Origin: Actinomycetes bacterium
GTDB lineage: Bacteria > Actinomycetota > Acidimicrobiia > Acidimicrobiales > Bog-793
Length of the DNA stretch: 38,940 nucleotides
NCBI GenBank assembly: GCA_021809425.1
Contig: JAKBAA010000029.1
Location: 1-38,940, forward strand
Direction: 5' to 3'
Positions within the stretch are counted from its first letter, which is position 1. Each line of letters begins with the position of its first letter. A model generated the notes under the pieces. The model had not been told where the DNA came from, searched no databases, and saw only the letters and a program-made list of their open reading frames with translations. The translations under genes were made by a program, and so were the position numbers. Positions 1 to 8,241 of the stretch are shown here, piece by piece.

Positions 1-539
1 TCGAGGACGCTCGGCGGTGCGCCCGCCGGGATCTCGAGCAGGACGACCTTGCCGGCGAGCGCCGGATCCTGCGCCACGGTCACCGGGAGGTCGTTGAGGG
101 CGCTCGGCGAACGGCGACCGGAGGTAAGGAACACGTCGTGGCGCGAGGACTCGACGACCAGCCCGGCGACCGGCTCGCCGCCCTCGACGAGGCCGATCGA
201 GCAGCACGACCAGGGCAGGCCGCTCACGAAGTTCGCCGTGCCGTCGATCGGGTCGACCACCCAGTCTCGCCGGCCGGTCGGGCCACGGCGCCAGCCGCCC
301 TCCTCGCCGAGGAAGCCGTCGTCGGGGTAGCTGGCGGAGACCGCCTCGAACAGCCAGGCCTCCATCGCCCGGTCGGCGGTCGTGACGAGGTCCTGCGGGC
401 CGAGCTTCGCCTCGACGCCGAGCCCGTCACGGCCCTCGACGGCCGCCTCCAGCCGCACCAGGACCTCGGCGGCGACGGCGTGCAGCCAGCTGCCGAGCTC
501 GCCCGCCCCCGCCGGGGCACCCAGCGCCGCGGCGCTCAC
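1..539 (-). CDS. Inositol monophosphatase family protein (3' end outside window)
   Basis: A Mg2+-dependent phosphatase of the IMPase/FBPase/CysQ superfamily. About 179 codons are visible. The metal-binding GEE motif is near residues 78-80 and DPIDGT is at 96-101, both hallmark motifs; the C-terminal half is missing. I chose the GTG start at 539 because it overlaps the TGA of the ABC ATPase upstream by four bases (GTGA), indicating translational coupling as the last visible gene of the importer operon. Family members hydrolyse inositol phosphates, fructose-1,6-bisphosphate, histidinol phosphate or PAP. The inositol catabolic genes in the same window favour an inositol-phosphate or other polyol-phosphate substrate, but this is inference and the specificity-determining C-terminus is not visible. 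A PAP phosphatase (CysQ-like) role is an alternative given the sulfatase nearby. Confidence 0.88.
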   Translation of the reverse strand, partial: MSAAALGAPAGAGELGSWLHAVAAEVLVRLEAAVEGRDGLGVEAKLGPQDLVTTADRAMEAWLFEAVSASYPDDGFLGEEGGWRRGPTGRRDWVVDPIDGTANFVSGLPWSCCSIGLVEGGEPVAGLVVESSRHDVFLTSGRRSPSALNDLPVTVAQDPALAGKVVLLEIPAGAPPSVL

Positions 540-1699
540 GGACGGCTGCCCGAGCCGGACGTCCCGCTCGCCCCGCGCACCGCCATCGCCGACGGCGCGG
601 CCACCGGGCGCTCGGCCGCCGCCTCGGGGGCGACCTGCCCGCCGCCTCCCGACCCGAACAGGTGGACCTTGCGGAAGCGGACCGCCACGTCGTCACCCGG
701 GGCGACCACGACGCCCTTGTCGACGAAGGCCCGGAGGTCGAGCGCGCCGCAGCGCAGGCGGAGCGCGCGGAAGTGCCCCTTGCTCGTGACCTCCTCCACC
801 GTGAAGCGCGCCGGCAGGCCGGCGTCGGCGTCCAGCACGACGTCCTCGGGACGGACCCCCATCTCGAGCCGGTCGCCGGCGGCCAGAACGCCCTCGTCGA
901 CCGGCACGGCCACGTCACCGGCCAGGCGAACCTGCTGGCCGGACGCTGCGCCCGTGAAGAAGTTCATGGCGCCGAGGAACTCGGCCACGAAGGTGGTGGC
1001 CGGCGTCTCGTAGATGTCCGTCGGCGAGCCCACCTGCTCCACGTGGCCGTCGCGCATCACGACGATCCGGTCCGAGAGCTCGAGCGCCTCCTCCTGGTCG
1101 TGCGTCACGAGCAGCGTCGTCGTGCCCACCTCTCGCTGGAGCGAGCGCACGAAGGTCCGCAGCTCCACCCGCAGCTTGGTGTCGAGCGCGCTGAACGGCT
1201 CGTCGAGCAGCAGGATGCGCGGCTCGAGCGCCAGGGCGCGGGCGAGGGCCACCCGCTGCTGCTGCCCGCCCGAGAGCTGGGCGGGGAGGCGGCTGCCGAG
1301 CTCGGCCAGCCCGACGACGCTCAGCAGCTCGTGCACCCGCCGGGCGATCTCCTGCTTCGGCCGGTGGCGCAGCTCGAGGCCGAAGCTGACGTTGCGCGAC
1401 ACGTTGAGGTGGGGCCACAGCGAGAGCTGCTGGAACAGCATCGCCGTCGGCCGGCGCTCGACGGGCACGCCGCTGACGTCGACGCCGTCGATCAGGATGC
1501 GGCCGGTGTCCGGCGACAGGAACCCCCCCACCATCCGCAGGATCGTGGTCTTCCCGCTTCCCGACGGGCCGAGCAGGGTCAGGAACTCGTGCGGGCGCAC
1601 CGTCAGGCTGACCGCGTCCACGGCCGGCGCGCCGCTGAACGACTTCGTCACCTGCTCGAGGACGAGCTCGGATCCCTGCATCGCCGCAGAACTTGTCAC
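536..1699 (-). CDS. ABC importer ATP-binding protein (PotA/FbpC-like)
   Basis: The 387-residue nucleotide-binding subunit of an ABC importer. Walker A GPSGSGKT is at residues 44-51, the Q-loop glutamine at about 90, the signature LSGGQ at 142-146, Walker B ILLLDEP at 162-168 and the H-loop histidine at about 200. A C-terminal TOBE-like regulatory region follows from about residue 270. This length and layout fit the spermidine/putrescine-iron-thiamine (PotA/FbpC) class. It lies 13 bases downstream of the second permease gene and overlaps the phosphatase gene by four bases, so the five minus-strand genes 1-4793 form one operon. It powers import of the solute captured by the binding protein at 3594-4793. 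The family does not reveal the substrate. Confidence 0.95.
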   Translation of the reverse strand: MTSSAAMQGSELVLEQVTKSFSGAPAVDAVSLTVRPHEFLTLLGPSGSGKTTILRMVGGFLSPDTGRILIDGVDVSGVPVERRPTAMLFQQLSLWPHLNVSRNVSFGLELRHRPKQEIARRVHELLSVVGLAELGSRLPAQLSGGQQQRVALARALALEPRILLLDEPFSALDTKLRVELRTFVRSLQREVGTTTLLVTHDQEEALELSDRIVVMRDGHVEQVGSPTDIYETPATTFVAEFLGAMNFFTGAASGQQVRLAGDVAVPVDEGVLAAGDRLEMGVRPEDVVLDADAGLPARFTVEEVTSKGHFRALRLRCGALDLRAFVDKGVVVAPGDDVAVRFRKVHLFGSGGGGQVAPEAAAERPVAAPSAMAVRGASGTSGSGSRP

Positions 1700-1712
1700 G
1701 TGACGTCCTTTC

Positions 1713-2582
1713 CTACCGGAGGTGCATCGCTGCGCTCGTGCCCGCGAACAGGTGCTTGCGGACGAGGATCAGCAGCACGACCGAGGGGATGGACAGCACC
1801 ACCGCGAAGACGGCGGCGAACTGGACCGGGTAGTCGAGCACGAGCGAGTACATCCGCACCGGCATGGTGAGGTAGTTCGGCGCGCCGACGATGAACGTGC
1901 CCTGCGCCTCGTCGAAGGCGGCGAGGAAGGACAGGACTGCCGCCACGGCGATGCTCGGGCGGCACAGCGGCAGGAGGACCCGCCAGAACACCTGGACCTT
2001 CGACGCCCCGGCGTCGCGGGCGGCCTCGACGAGCTCCTCCGGGATCGCCGCGAACCCGGTCGCCGGGATCCAGGTCATGAACAGGATCGTGCCGATCAGC
2101 TGGACCACGACCACCCCGATGACCGTCCCCATCAAGTTGAGCAGGAACAGCATCGGGATCATCGCGATGTAGAGGCTGATGCGCGGGAAGGCGTTGATCG
2201 AGAACACGCTCAGCAGGACGAAGCGCTTCCCCGGGAAGTTGTACCGCCCGATGGCGTAGGCGGCCGGCAGGCAGATCACCATCGACACGGCGAGCACCAC
2301 CGGGGCGATCGTCACCGACAGCACCACCGAGTGCAGCAGCCCGGGCGAGGCGAGCACGGTGTGCCACCACGACAGCGTGAACGAGGTCGGCACGAGCGAC
2401 GGGAAGCTGAAGCCCCGAGAGAAGGCGAGCACGATCAACCAGCCGAGTGGCGCCACGATGAAGAAGACGGCGGCGAGGAACAGCACGACCTGGCCGACCC
2501 GCATCCCCACCCGCAGCACCGAGCGCGCCCGCGAGGTGGGCGCGTTCCAGCCGGGAACCTCGACGCTAGCCGCGACCGACAC
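1713..2582 (-). CDS. ABC importer permease, PotC-like
   Basis: A 289-residue inner-membrane permease with about six hydrophobic segments. The BPD-transport EAA loop that contacts the ATPase is visible (EELVEAARDAGASKVQVF, followed by LLPL). The first transmembrane segment begins near residue 30 after a basic N-terminus. It overlaps the preceding permease gene by 17 bases, typical of co-translated permease pairs. Together they form the heterodimeric channel of the PotB/PotC type. No feature identifies the transported solute; operon context suggests a cyclitol derivative (inference). Confidence 0.93.
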   Translation of the reverse strand: MSVAASVEVPGWNAPTSRARSVLRVGMRVGQVVLFLAAVFFIVAPLGWLIVLAFSRGFSFPSLVPTSFTLSWWHTVLASPGLLHSVVLSVTIAPVVLAVSMVICLPAAYAIGRYNFPGKRFVLLSVFSINAFPRISLYIAMIPMLFLLNLMGTVIGVVVVQLIGTILFMTWIPATGFAAIPEELVEAARDAGASKVQVFWRVLLPLCRPSIAVAAVLSFLAAFDEAQGTFIVGAPNYLTMPVRMYSLVLDYPVQFAAVFAVVLSIPSVVLLILVRKHLFAGTSAAMHLR

Positions 2583-3558
2583 GGCGACTCCTTGACCCGA
2601 GGGCGTAGACGCAGCCGATCAGGGCGGCGAGCACGAAGATCGTGAAGCCGATCACGGCGGCCTGCTGTGGCTGATTGTAGGCGGTGTAGGTGTTGACGGC
2701 GTCGACCCCGAGCATGACCGGGCTCGACGGGCCGACGATGTAGGGGACGGTGAAGCTCCCGAGCGCCCCCACCGCGGTGAAGCAGAACACGACCGTGCAC
2801 TCCCGCCGCAGCTGGGGAAGCATGATCCGCCGGGCGATCGTGAACGGCCGGGCGCCGGCGTCCCGACCGGCGTCGAGCGAGCTGTCGCCGAGCGAGGCCA
2901 CGCCGGCGCGCAGCAGCAGCACGGCGAACGGCAGGCTGACCCAGGTCTCGGCGAGGATCACGCCCTGGATCCGGCCGCTGAAGATCAGCCCGTTCGACCA
3001 GCCGGCCAGCTGGGCGAGGCTGTTGGTGAAGCCGCGGTCGCCCCAGAACGTCCACAGCGAGAAGCTCGCGATGACCACCGGGATGAACAGCGGGATGACC
3101 GCCAGGAACTGCAGCACGGCGAGCGGCTTGCTCGGCCGCAGGCGGTGCCAGAACGTGAGCAGCGCGGCGATGGCCAGCACCACTGCGGCGGTCACGACAA
3201 AGACCATGACGGTGGCGAAGATGTCCTGGCGGTACGACGCGTTCTCGAACAGCTGGGTGATCGCGCCGAGGGTCCCGATCCCGTGGGCCGGGATCTCGCC
3301 CTGGCCGAGCTCCGAGATCGCCGCGTTGGGCCCGCCGAGGTGGCCGAACATGAGGAGCAGGCTGAAGACGATGGGGATGCCGCCGAACACGAGCAGGAAG
3401 GCGACCGGGAGGTAGCCGAGCAGGCCGGCCAGGCCCCCCCGGCTCCCGCCCTCCGCCGACCGGCGGCTCCGCCGTGCCCGTGGTGCCGGCGCGCCCGGCG
3501 CGCCGGCACCACCTACGACGGCTTCAGCGACTTCTGTCGAGACGGAAGTCTCTGACAC
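2566..3558 (-). CDS. ABC importer permease, PotB-like
   Basis: A 330-residue permease that is the first of two channel subunits. An N-terminal stretch of about 45 Ala/Gly/Arg-rich residues precedes the first membrane segment. An EAA-like loop is visible (DSSLDAGRDAGARPFTIA, then IMLPQL). It lies 35 bases downstream of the binding-protein gene and overlaps the next permease by 17 bases. Length and topology fit the PotB/FbpB class. The long low-complexity N-terminus is unusual, and a shorter start is possible. Confidence 0.92.
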   Translation of the reverse strand: MSETSVSTEVAEAVVGGAGAPGAPAPRARRSRRSAEGGSRGGLAGLLGYLPVAFLLVFGGIPIVFSLLLMFGHLGGPNAAISELGQGEIPAHGIGTLGAITQLFENASYRQDIFATVMVFVVTAAVVLAIAALLTFWHRLRPSKPLAVLQFLAVIPLFIPVVIASFSLWTFWGDRGFTNSLAQLAGWSNGLIFSGRIQGVILAETWVSLPFAVLLLRAGVASLGDSSLDAGRDAGARPFTIARRIMLPQLRRECTVVFCFTAVGALGSFTVPYIVGPSSPVMLGVDAVNTYTAYNQPQQAAVIGFTIFVLAALIGCVYALGSRSRRVGRG

Positions 3559-3593
3559 CTGGCTCCTCTCCTGCCCCTCGTGCGACCGCCGAC

Positions 3594-4793
3594 CTACGGC
3601 ACCTGCTGCTGCCAGATCCGGTTCAGGTCGCTCGAGATGGTCGCGGCGTACGGCAGCGACTGGCCGTCACCGAGGACCCCGAACTCGCTCTGCACCGTCT
3701 TCGTCATGACCGACACCTTGATGCCCGGGAAGCCGGCGAGCCGCTTGACCACCTTGGCCTGCTGGGGCACCGAGAGCACGAAGTTCAAGAAGGCCGAGGC
3801 GAGGATGGCCTGGTTCTTCGGCGTGTACTTCGGGATCCCGAGGTACACCGGGCTGCCGGCGAACGGCGGCGTGAGGTCGACCAGCTTGATCGACTTCGGC
3901 AGCTGCCCGTCCTGGAGCGCCTGGGTGCCCTGGTCGGACCACACCGTCGCCATCTGCACGGCGCCGGAGCCGAGCAGGGTCAGCACCTGGGTGTTGCCGG
4001 TCGGGTAGTTGCCGCCCCCGTACATGTCCGGGTTGAGCTTGTGCAGCTCGGCGAGGCCCTTGGACCAGTAGCTCTCGAGCGAGGAGTTGCTCGTGAAGGC
4101 GAGCTGCTCCTGCACCGACTGGGGGATGTACGAGTTGAGCACCGACTGCACGAAGTAGCTCCCCGAGCCGCCGCCGCTCGGCGAGCAGTAGGCGAACTTG
4201 CCCGGGTTCTGCTGGATCCAGGTCAGCAGCTGGGCCAGCGTCTTCGGCGGGTTCTTCACCGTCGCCGAGTTGTAGGCCAGCACCACCTTCGAGCCGCGGT
4301 AGGGGACGGCGTCGCTGTTCACGACCTTCATCGACGCGCTCGGCACGTTCACCGAGTTCGGGATGTCCTTCGTCGTGACCGGGATGAACAGGCCCTGGCG
4401 GGCGGCCAGCTCGACGGCGTTCGTCGCCGACTCGAGGAGTGCGTAGCCGCTGGCGGCGTGGTTCTTCTCGGCCTGGGCGACGCGCGCCAGGGTCGCCACG
4501 TCGTTCGTGCCGTGCTCGTCGAAGACGTAGTTGACGTGGATGTTCGGGTAGGCCCGGTTGAAGGCCGGGATCAGCACGTCCTGCCAGAGCTGCTGGACGT
4601 TGGTGTCGCCGCCCGAGTAGAAGGCAAAGCTGCCTGCCAGCGTCCGCGGGTAGCGCGCCTTGGTCTTGTGGCTCGTGGTGTGGTGCACCCGGGCGGCCGG
4701 ACGTACCGACGCGCCGACGCCGGTCCCGAGCCCGATCGAGAGCGCCACGCTGCCGACCACTGCCAGGGCAGCGGCAGATCTCCTATGCCTCAT
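3594..4793 (-). CDS. Secreted ABC substrate-binding protein
   Basis: A 399-residue extracellular solute-binding protein. I chose the ATG at 4793 over an upstream in-frame GTG because a good ribosome site (GGAGAGG) precedes it and translation begins with a Sec signal peptide (MRHRRS, then a hydrophobic core ending GVGAS). The mature part has the type II binding-protein layout: FYSGGDTNVQQLW near the start, a central YCSPSGGGSGSYF segment, and NYPTGNTQVLTLLGSGAVQM. These resemble the YnjB/PotD/FbpA group, most closely YnjB-like proteins from memory. There is no lipobox cysteine, so anchoring in a monoderm cell is unclear. It heads the importer operon and faces the sulfatase across a shared regulatory region. 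The ligand is unknown. Confidence 0.9.
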   Translation of the reverse strand: MRHRRSAAALAVVGSVALSIGLGTGVGASVRPAARVHHTTSHKTKARYPRTLAGSFAFYSGGDTNVQQLWQDVLIPAFNRAYPNIHVNYVFDEHGTNDVATLARVAQAEKNHAASGYALLESATNAVELAARQGLFIPVTTKDIPNSVNVPSASMKVVNSDAVPYRGSKVVLAYNSATVKNPPKTLAQLLTWIQQNPGKFAYCSPSGGGSGSYFVQSVLNSYIPQSVQEQLAFTSNSSLESYWSKGLAELHKLNPDMYGGGNYPTGNTQVLTLLGSGAVQMATVWSDQGTQALQDGQLPKSIKLVDLTPPFAGSPVYLGIPKYTPKNQAILASAFLNFVLSVPQQAKVVKRLAGFPGIKVSVMTKTVQSEFGVLGDGQSLPYAATISSDLNRIWQQQVP

Positions 4794-5223
4794 GTCCTCT
4801 CCATTTCGCTCAACTGCTTTCACTAATGATGTGCACATCCAGGCGCTCGTTGGTGCGGGGCGCCCGGCGTCGCCGGTCCGGCGAACCGGAAGGCCACCGT
4901 GCAACATCTCGTGTTGCCGACCTGCGCGCTCCGCTCGCCGCGGCGGGCCGGGACTGCCTCGCGCCGGTCGGGTGGAGCCCCGATGGAGCGCCCTGCGGCT
5001 GCGAGCAGGTGATCGGCGTTCGGCGGCGACCCCCGCCGCCCGTGCCCCCTTGTCATGTTGTACTTACGAAGCGCGCACGTTACCCTCCTCTCGTGGGTTT
5101 GTCTACGAGCCGGCGGCGGCACACAACCGCCCAGCTCAGGCGGTACGGCGATCCCGAATCCGGGCGCAGCGCCGCGCCCGGCGGGCGGGCCCGGTCGCGC
5201 GCGACGAGGGCTGCCGGGCGGCC
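4794..5223. promoter_or_regulatory. Divergent control region, importer operon / sulfatase
   Basis: A 430-base non-coding stretch between divergent starts. It contains a perfect 12-base palindrome, GATGTGCACATC, at 4828-4839, 34 bases upstream of the binding-protein ATG, where a repressor could block the importer promoter. It also contains TTGTCATGTTG at 5050-5060, a 7/10 match to the TGTCATGACA element seen near PiT, iolB and iolC. A TACCCT hexamer at 5081-5086 is a possible -10 for the sulfatase, giving a leader of roughly 130 bases, but no well-spaced -35 is evident. No credible gene is visible inside. Confidence 0.5.
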
Positions 5224-6843
5224 ATGAGCGCCGCCTCGGGCAGCCCGCCGGAGGGGCGCCGGCCCAACGTCGTGGTCGTGCTCGTCGACGACATGGGCTA
5301 CTCCGACCTCGGCTGCTACGGCGGGGAGCTGCGCACCCCGGCGATCGACGCGCTCGCCGGCGCCGGCGTGCGCTGCGCGCACTTCTACAACACCGCCCGC
5401 TGCAGCCCCTCCCGGGCGTCCCTGCTCACCGGCCTGCACCCCCACCAGACCGGGATCGGCATCCTCTCGAACGACGACCGGCCCGGCGGCTACCCCGGCT
5501 CGCTCAACGAGCGCTGCCGGACGATGGCCGAGGTCCTCGGGGCCGGCGGCTACGCGACGGCCATGTTCGGCAAGTGGCACCTCTCGGCCCAGATGGTGAC
5601 GCCCGATGCCTCCTGGCCCACGCGCCGGGGCTTCGAGCACTTCTTCGGGACCCTCACCGGATGCGGCAGCTACTTCCAGCCGAGGACGATGTTCCGCGGC
5701 GAGCAGCCCGCCGACGACGCGGCCGAGCCCCCGGACTTCTACTACACCGACGCGATCAGCGACGGGGCCGTCGGGTACCTCCGCACGGCGGACCCGGAGC
5801 GGCCGTTCTTCCTCTACGTCGCCTACACGGCCCCGCACTGGCCCCTGCACGCGCCCGAGGAGGACATCCGGGCCTACGACGGCGTCTTCGACGCCGGCTG
5901 GGACGAGCTGCGCCGCCGGCGCACCAGCCGGCTCGTCGCCGAGGGCCTGTTCCGGAGCGACGCCCTGGCGAGCGGGCGCGATCCGACCCAGCCCGCCTGG
6001 GACGACGTCGACGACCAGCCCTGGCAGCTCCGGCGGATGCAGACCTACGCCGCCCAGGTGAGCCGAGTCGACGACGGCATCTCCCGGATCGTCGCCGCGC
6101 TCGAGGACCGCGGCCAGCTCGACCGGACCCTCCTGCTGTTCCTCTCCGACAACGGGGCGTCCCCCGAAGGCCTGCCGCTGGTCTCGGCCGAGCAGTTCGC
6201 CACGCGCGCCGACATCCTCCCGCGCGCCACCCGGGCCGGTGCGCCCATACGCGTCGGCAACACCCCCGACATCGTTCCCGGCCCCGAGGACACCTACGCG
6301 AGCTACGGGCGGGCGTGGGCCAACCTTTCGAACACCCCGTTCCGCTTCTACAAGCGCTGGGTGCACGAGGGCGGCATCGCCGCTCCGTTCATCGCCCACT
6401 GGCCGGAGGGCGGCCTGGCGGCCGGCACGGTGCAGCAGGGCGCCCACCAGCTGACCGACGTGCTGCCCACCGTCCTCGAGGCGACGGGCGTCCCCTACCC
6501 GAACGGGGAGGGCGTGACCGCCCTCGAGGGCGTCTCCATGCTCGCCCACCTGCGCGGCGCGCCGGCCACCGACCATCCGCTCTTCTGGGAGCACACCGGC
6601 AACGCCGCCGTCCGTCGCGGCGCCTGGAAGCTCGTCCGGGAGCACCCCGGCGATTGGGAGCTCTACGACATCGCCGCAGACCCGGCCGAGCTCACCGACC
6701 GCGCCGCGCAGCAGCCCACGCTCGTCGCCGAGCTCGCCGCCTCCTGGGACGCCTGGGCCGCGCGGGTCGGCGTGATCCCCTGGGAGGTCACCCTCGACCT
6801 CTACGAGCGCCGGGGCGCGACCGCCGAGGAGGCCGCCGGCTGA
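5224..6843 (+). CDS. Cys-type sulfatase (arylsulfatase-like), no signal peptide
   Basis: A 539-residue sulfatase of the alkaline-phosphatase superfamily, hydrolysing a sulfate ester. The formylglycine signature is CSPSRASLLTG, with the modifiable Cys at residue 60. Metal-binding Asp22-Asp23 lie in VDDMGYSDLG, and the FGKWH segment (Lys117, His119) and SDNG motif of the active site are present. The ATG at 5224 starts 14 residues before the first beta strand; the frame upstream is arginine-rich with no hydrophobic core, so I see no signal peptide. Cytoplasmic action on an imported sulfate ester is therefore likely, as in choline sulfatase. The Cys must be converted to formylglycine; a candidate maturase lies at 17829-19190. 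The substrate is unknown; context suggests a sulfated cyclitol or glycoside. Confidence 0.93.
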   Translation: MSAASGSPPEGRRPNVVVVLVDDMGYSDLGCYGGELRTPAIDALAGAGVRCAHFYNTARCSPSRASLLTGLHPHQTGIGILSNDDRPGGYPGSLNERCRTMAEVLGAGGYATAMFGKWHLSAQMVTPDASWPTRRGFEHFFGTLTGCGSYFQPRTMFRGEQPADDAAEPPDFYYTDAISDGAVGYLRTADPERPFFLYVAYTAPHWPLHAPEEDIRAYDGVFDAGWDELRRRRTSRLVAEGLFRSDALASGRDPTQPAWDDVDDQPWQLRRMQTYAAQVSRVDDGISRIVAALEDRGQLDRTLLLFLSDNGASPEGLPLVSAEQFATRADILPRATRAGAPIRVGNTPDIVPGPEDTYASYGRAWANLSNTPFRFYKRWVHEGGIAAPFIAHWPEGGLAAGTVQQGAHQLTDVLPTVLEATGVPYPNGEGVTALEGVSMLAHLRGAPATDHPLFWEHTGNAAVRRGAWKLVREHPGDWELYDIAADPAELTDRAAQQPTLVAELAASWDAWAARVGVIPWEVTLDLYERRGATAEEAAG

Positions 6844-6937
6844 CCTTCGGGCTCGACCCGGGTCGGCACGCCGCTGCACCGCCCACCCGGGCGTCCGGCG
6901 CGCCCCGGCGCCGCACCGTCCGCGCCGGCGGGGACGG

Positions 6938-6953
6938 GGACCGGGACCGGTCC
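6938..6953. terminator. Possible hairpin downstream of sulfatase
   Basis: GGACCG and CGGTCC form a six-base stem with a four-base loop about 95 bases after the sulfatase stop, extendable by a G-T and a G-C pair. There is no T-run, so intrinsic termination is uncertain. The rest of 6844-7060 is GC-rich and featureless to me. Confidence 0.25.
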
Positions 6954-7064
6954 TCGGCAGGCCGTCGGGTTGCACGAGTGGGAGAACGTAGGCGCCGCCG
7001 GCAACAGCGCGGCCTCGCCCCGGCAACAGCCGGGCGACGCCCGGGTGAATTCTCGCGCGCACCT

Positions 7065-7097
7065 TTGTCATGATGTCTCGTCACCATCACTACGCTG
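7065..7097 (+). promoter_or_regulatory. Candidate promoter/operator of the PiT gene
   Basis: TTGTCA (7065-7070) resembles a -35 element and TACGCT (7092-7097) a -10, although the 21-base gap is long. TGTCATGATG at 7066-7075 is an 8/10 match to the palindrome TGTCATGACA and overlaps the -35, so a bound regulator would affect initiation. Confidence 0.4.
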
Positions 7098-7122
7098 GCG
7101 GCGCCGGCGAGGAGAGCGAGGG

Positions 7123-8088
7123 GTGGCTGCCACGGAACGCATCTGGCTGACGGCACTTGCGCTGGCATTCGCCTTCGTGAGCGGCGCGAACGACGGGGTG
7201 ACCCTCGCAGCGACGAGCGCCCGGTCGCGCGCCATGGCACCGCTCGTCGCCCTCGGCGTCCTCGCCGTCGCCGTCGGTGCCGTGCCGCTCGTCCTCGGCA
7301 CCGGGGTGGCGGGGACCGTGGCGCACGGTCTCGTCTCCTTCGAGCGCTCCGACGGGCAGCTGGCCTTCCTCTGCGCCGGGCTGTGCGCGCTCGTGGTCGT
7401 GCTCACCCTCTCGCGGCGGGGACTTCCGACGAGCCTCACGATGGCGCTCACCGGTGCCATCGTCGGCGCCGGGCTCGGAGCGGGACTGCCGACCCGCTGG
7501 TCGACCGTCGCGGCCGTGCTCCTCTCGGGGGTGGTCGCCCCGATCGTGAGCGGGCTGCTCGCCTACCTGCTGGCGCCCGGGACGCGCACGCTGCTCGGCG
7601 CGCGACGGCGGTGCCGGGGCGCCCGTGCGCTGCAGCTCGTCGCCTACCTCGGCCAGTGCATCGCCTACGGCGTGAACGACGGCGAGAAGCTGGTCGCCCT
7701 GCTCGCCGTGGCGAGCGCCGCACCCGGTGGCGCCGTCCGGGCGAGCGCCGGCGGCCAGGCGCTGCTCGCCGGCGCGTTCGCCGCCGGTGGCCTGCTGTTC
7801 CTCCGGCGAACCGCCACCCGTGTCGCCGGCCAGATGGTGCGCGCCAGCGAGGAGGGCACCCTCGCCGCCGTCGTCGCCGCGACCGTCGCCGTCGTCGGGG
7901 GGGCCGCCGCCGGCATGCCGCTGTCGTCGACCCAGGCGACCACCGCCGCCCTCCTCGGCGGATCGGCGCGGCTCGTGCCCTGGGGGGTGCGCTGGCAGCA
8001 GGTGCGCTCGATCGGGCTGGCCTGGGCCCTCACGCTGCCCCTGGCGACCGGGCTGGCGTTCGGCGCCGGCCTGCTCATCCGGCGCTGA
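7123..8088 (+). CDS. PiT-family inorganic anion transporter
   Basis: A 321-residue integral membrane protein of the inorganic phosphate transporter (PiT) family. Both inverted-repeat signatures are visible: GANDG at residues 21-25 and YGVNDGEK at about 182-189. Each is followed by the P-S-T type segment (GLPTSLTMALTGAIVG and GMPLSSTQATTAALLGG). I chose the GTG at 7123 because GGAGAGCGAGG precedes it and the first helix begins at once. The family mostly carries phosphate, but Bacillus CysP, a member, carries sulfate. With a sulfatase just upstream and a DUF47 accessory gene at 10985, sulfate or phosphate movement linked to the catabolic island is plausible (inference). It is shorter than phosphate PitA proteins. 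Confidence 0.9.
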   Translation: MAATERIWLTALALAFAFVSGANDGVTLAATSARSRAMAPLVALGVLAVAVGAVPLVLGTGVAGTVAHGLVSFERSDGQLAFLCAGLCALVVVLTLSRRGLPTSLTMALTGAIVGAGLGAGLPTRWSTVAAVLLSGVVAPIVSGLLAYLLAPGTRTLLGARRRCRGARALQLVAYLGQCIAYGVNDGEKLVALLAVASAAPGGAVRASAGGQALLAGAFAAGGLLFLRRTATRVAGQMVRASEEGTLAAVVAATVAVVGGAAAGMPLSSTQATTAALLGGSARLVPWGVRWQQVRSIGLAWALTLPLATGLAFGAGLLIRR

Positions 8089-8109
8089 GGCGTGCCGGTG
8101 CGCGGCATT

Positions 8110-8160
8110 GGTCATGACATCCGGAGAAAGTTTGACCTTGCCGCGACGCGGCGCGACGAT
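8110..8160 (+). promoter_or_regulatory. Candidate promoter and operator of iolB-iolD-DUF47
   Basis: GGTCATGACA (8110-8119) contains the perfect palindrome GTCATGAC and is a 9/10 match to the shared element TGTCATGACA. Twelve bases downstream lies TTGACC (8132-8137), a good -35. Seventeen bases later GACGAT (8155-8160) is a modest -10. The spacing between element and -35 nearly matches the iolC promoter. Confidence 0.5.
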
Positions 8161-8241
8161 ACTTGCCTCAGGCGCGCCCGGACCCGTCTCCGGCCGCGCG
8201 ACGCCCCATCGGCGCCCGCCGGCGCCACCGAAAGGAGCGGA

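Noticed and set aside
3702-3711. CGTCATGACC, an 8/10 match to the proposed operator
   Set aside because: It lies inside the binding-protein coding sequence and is explained by ordinary codons; it shows that background matches exist.
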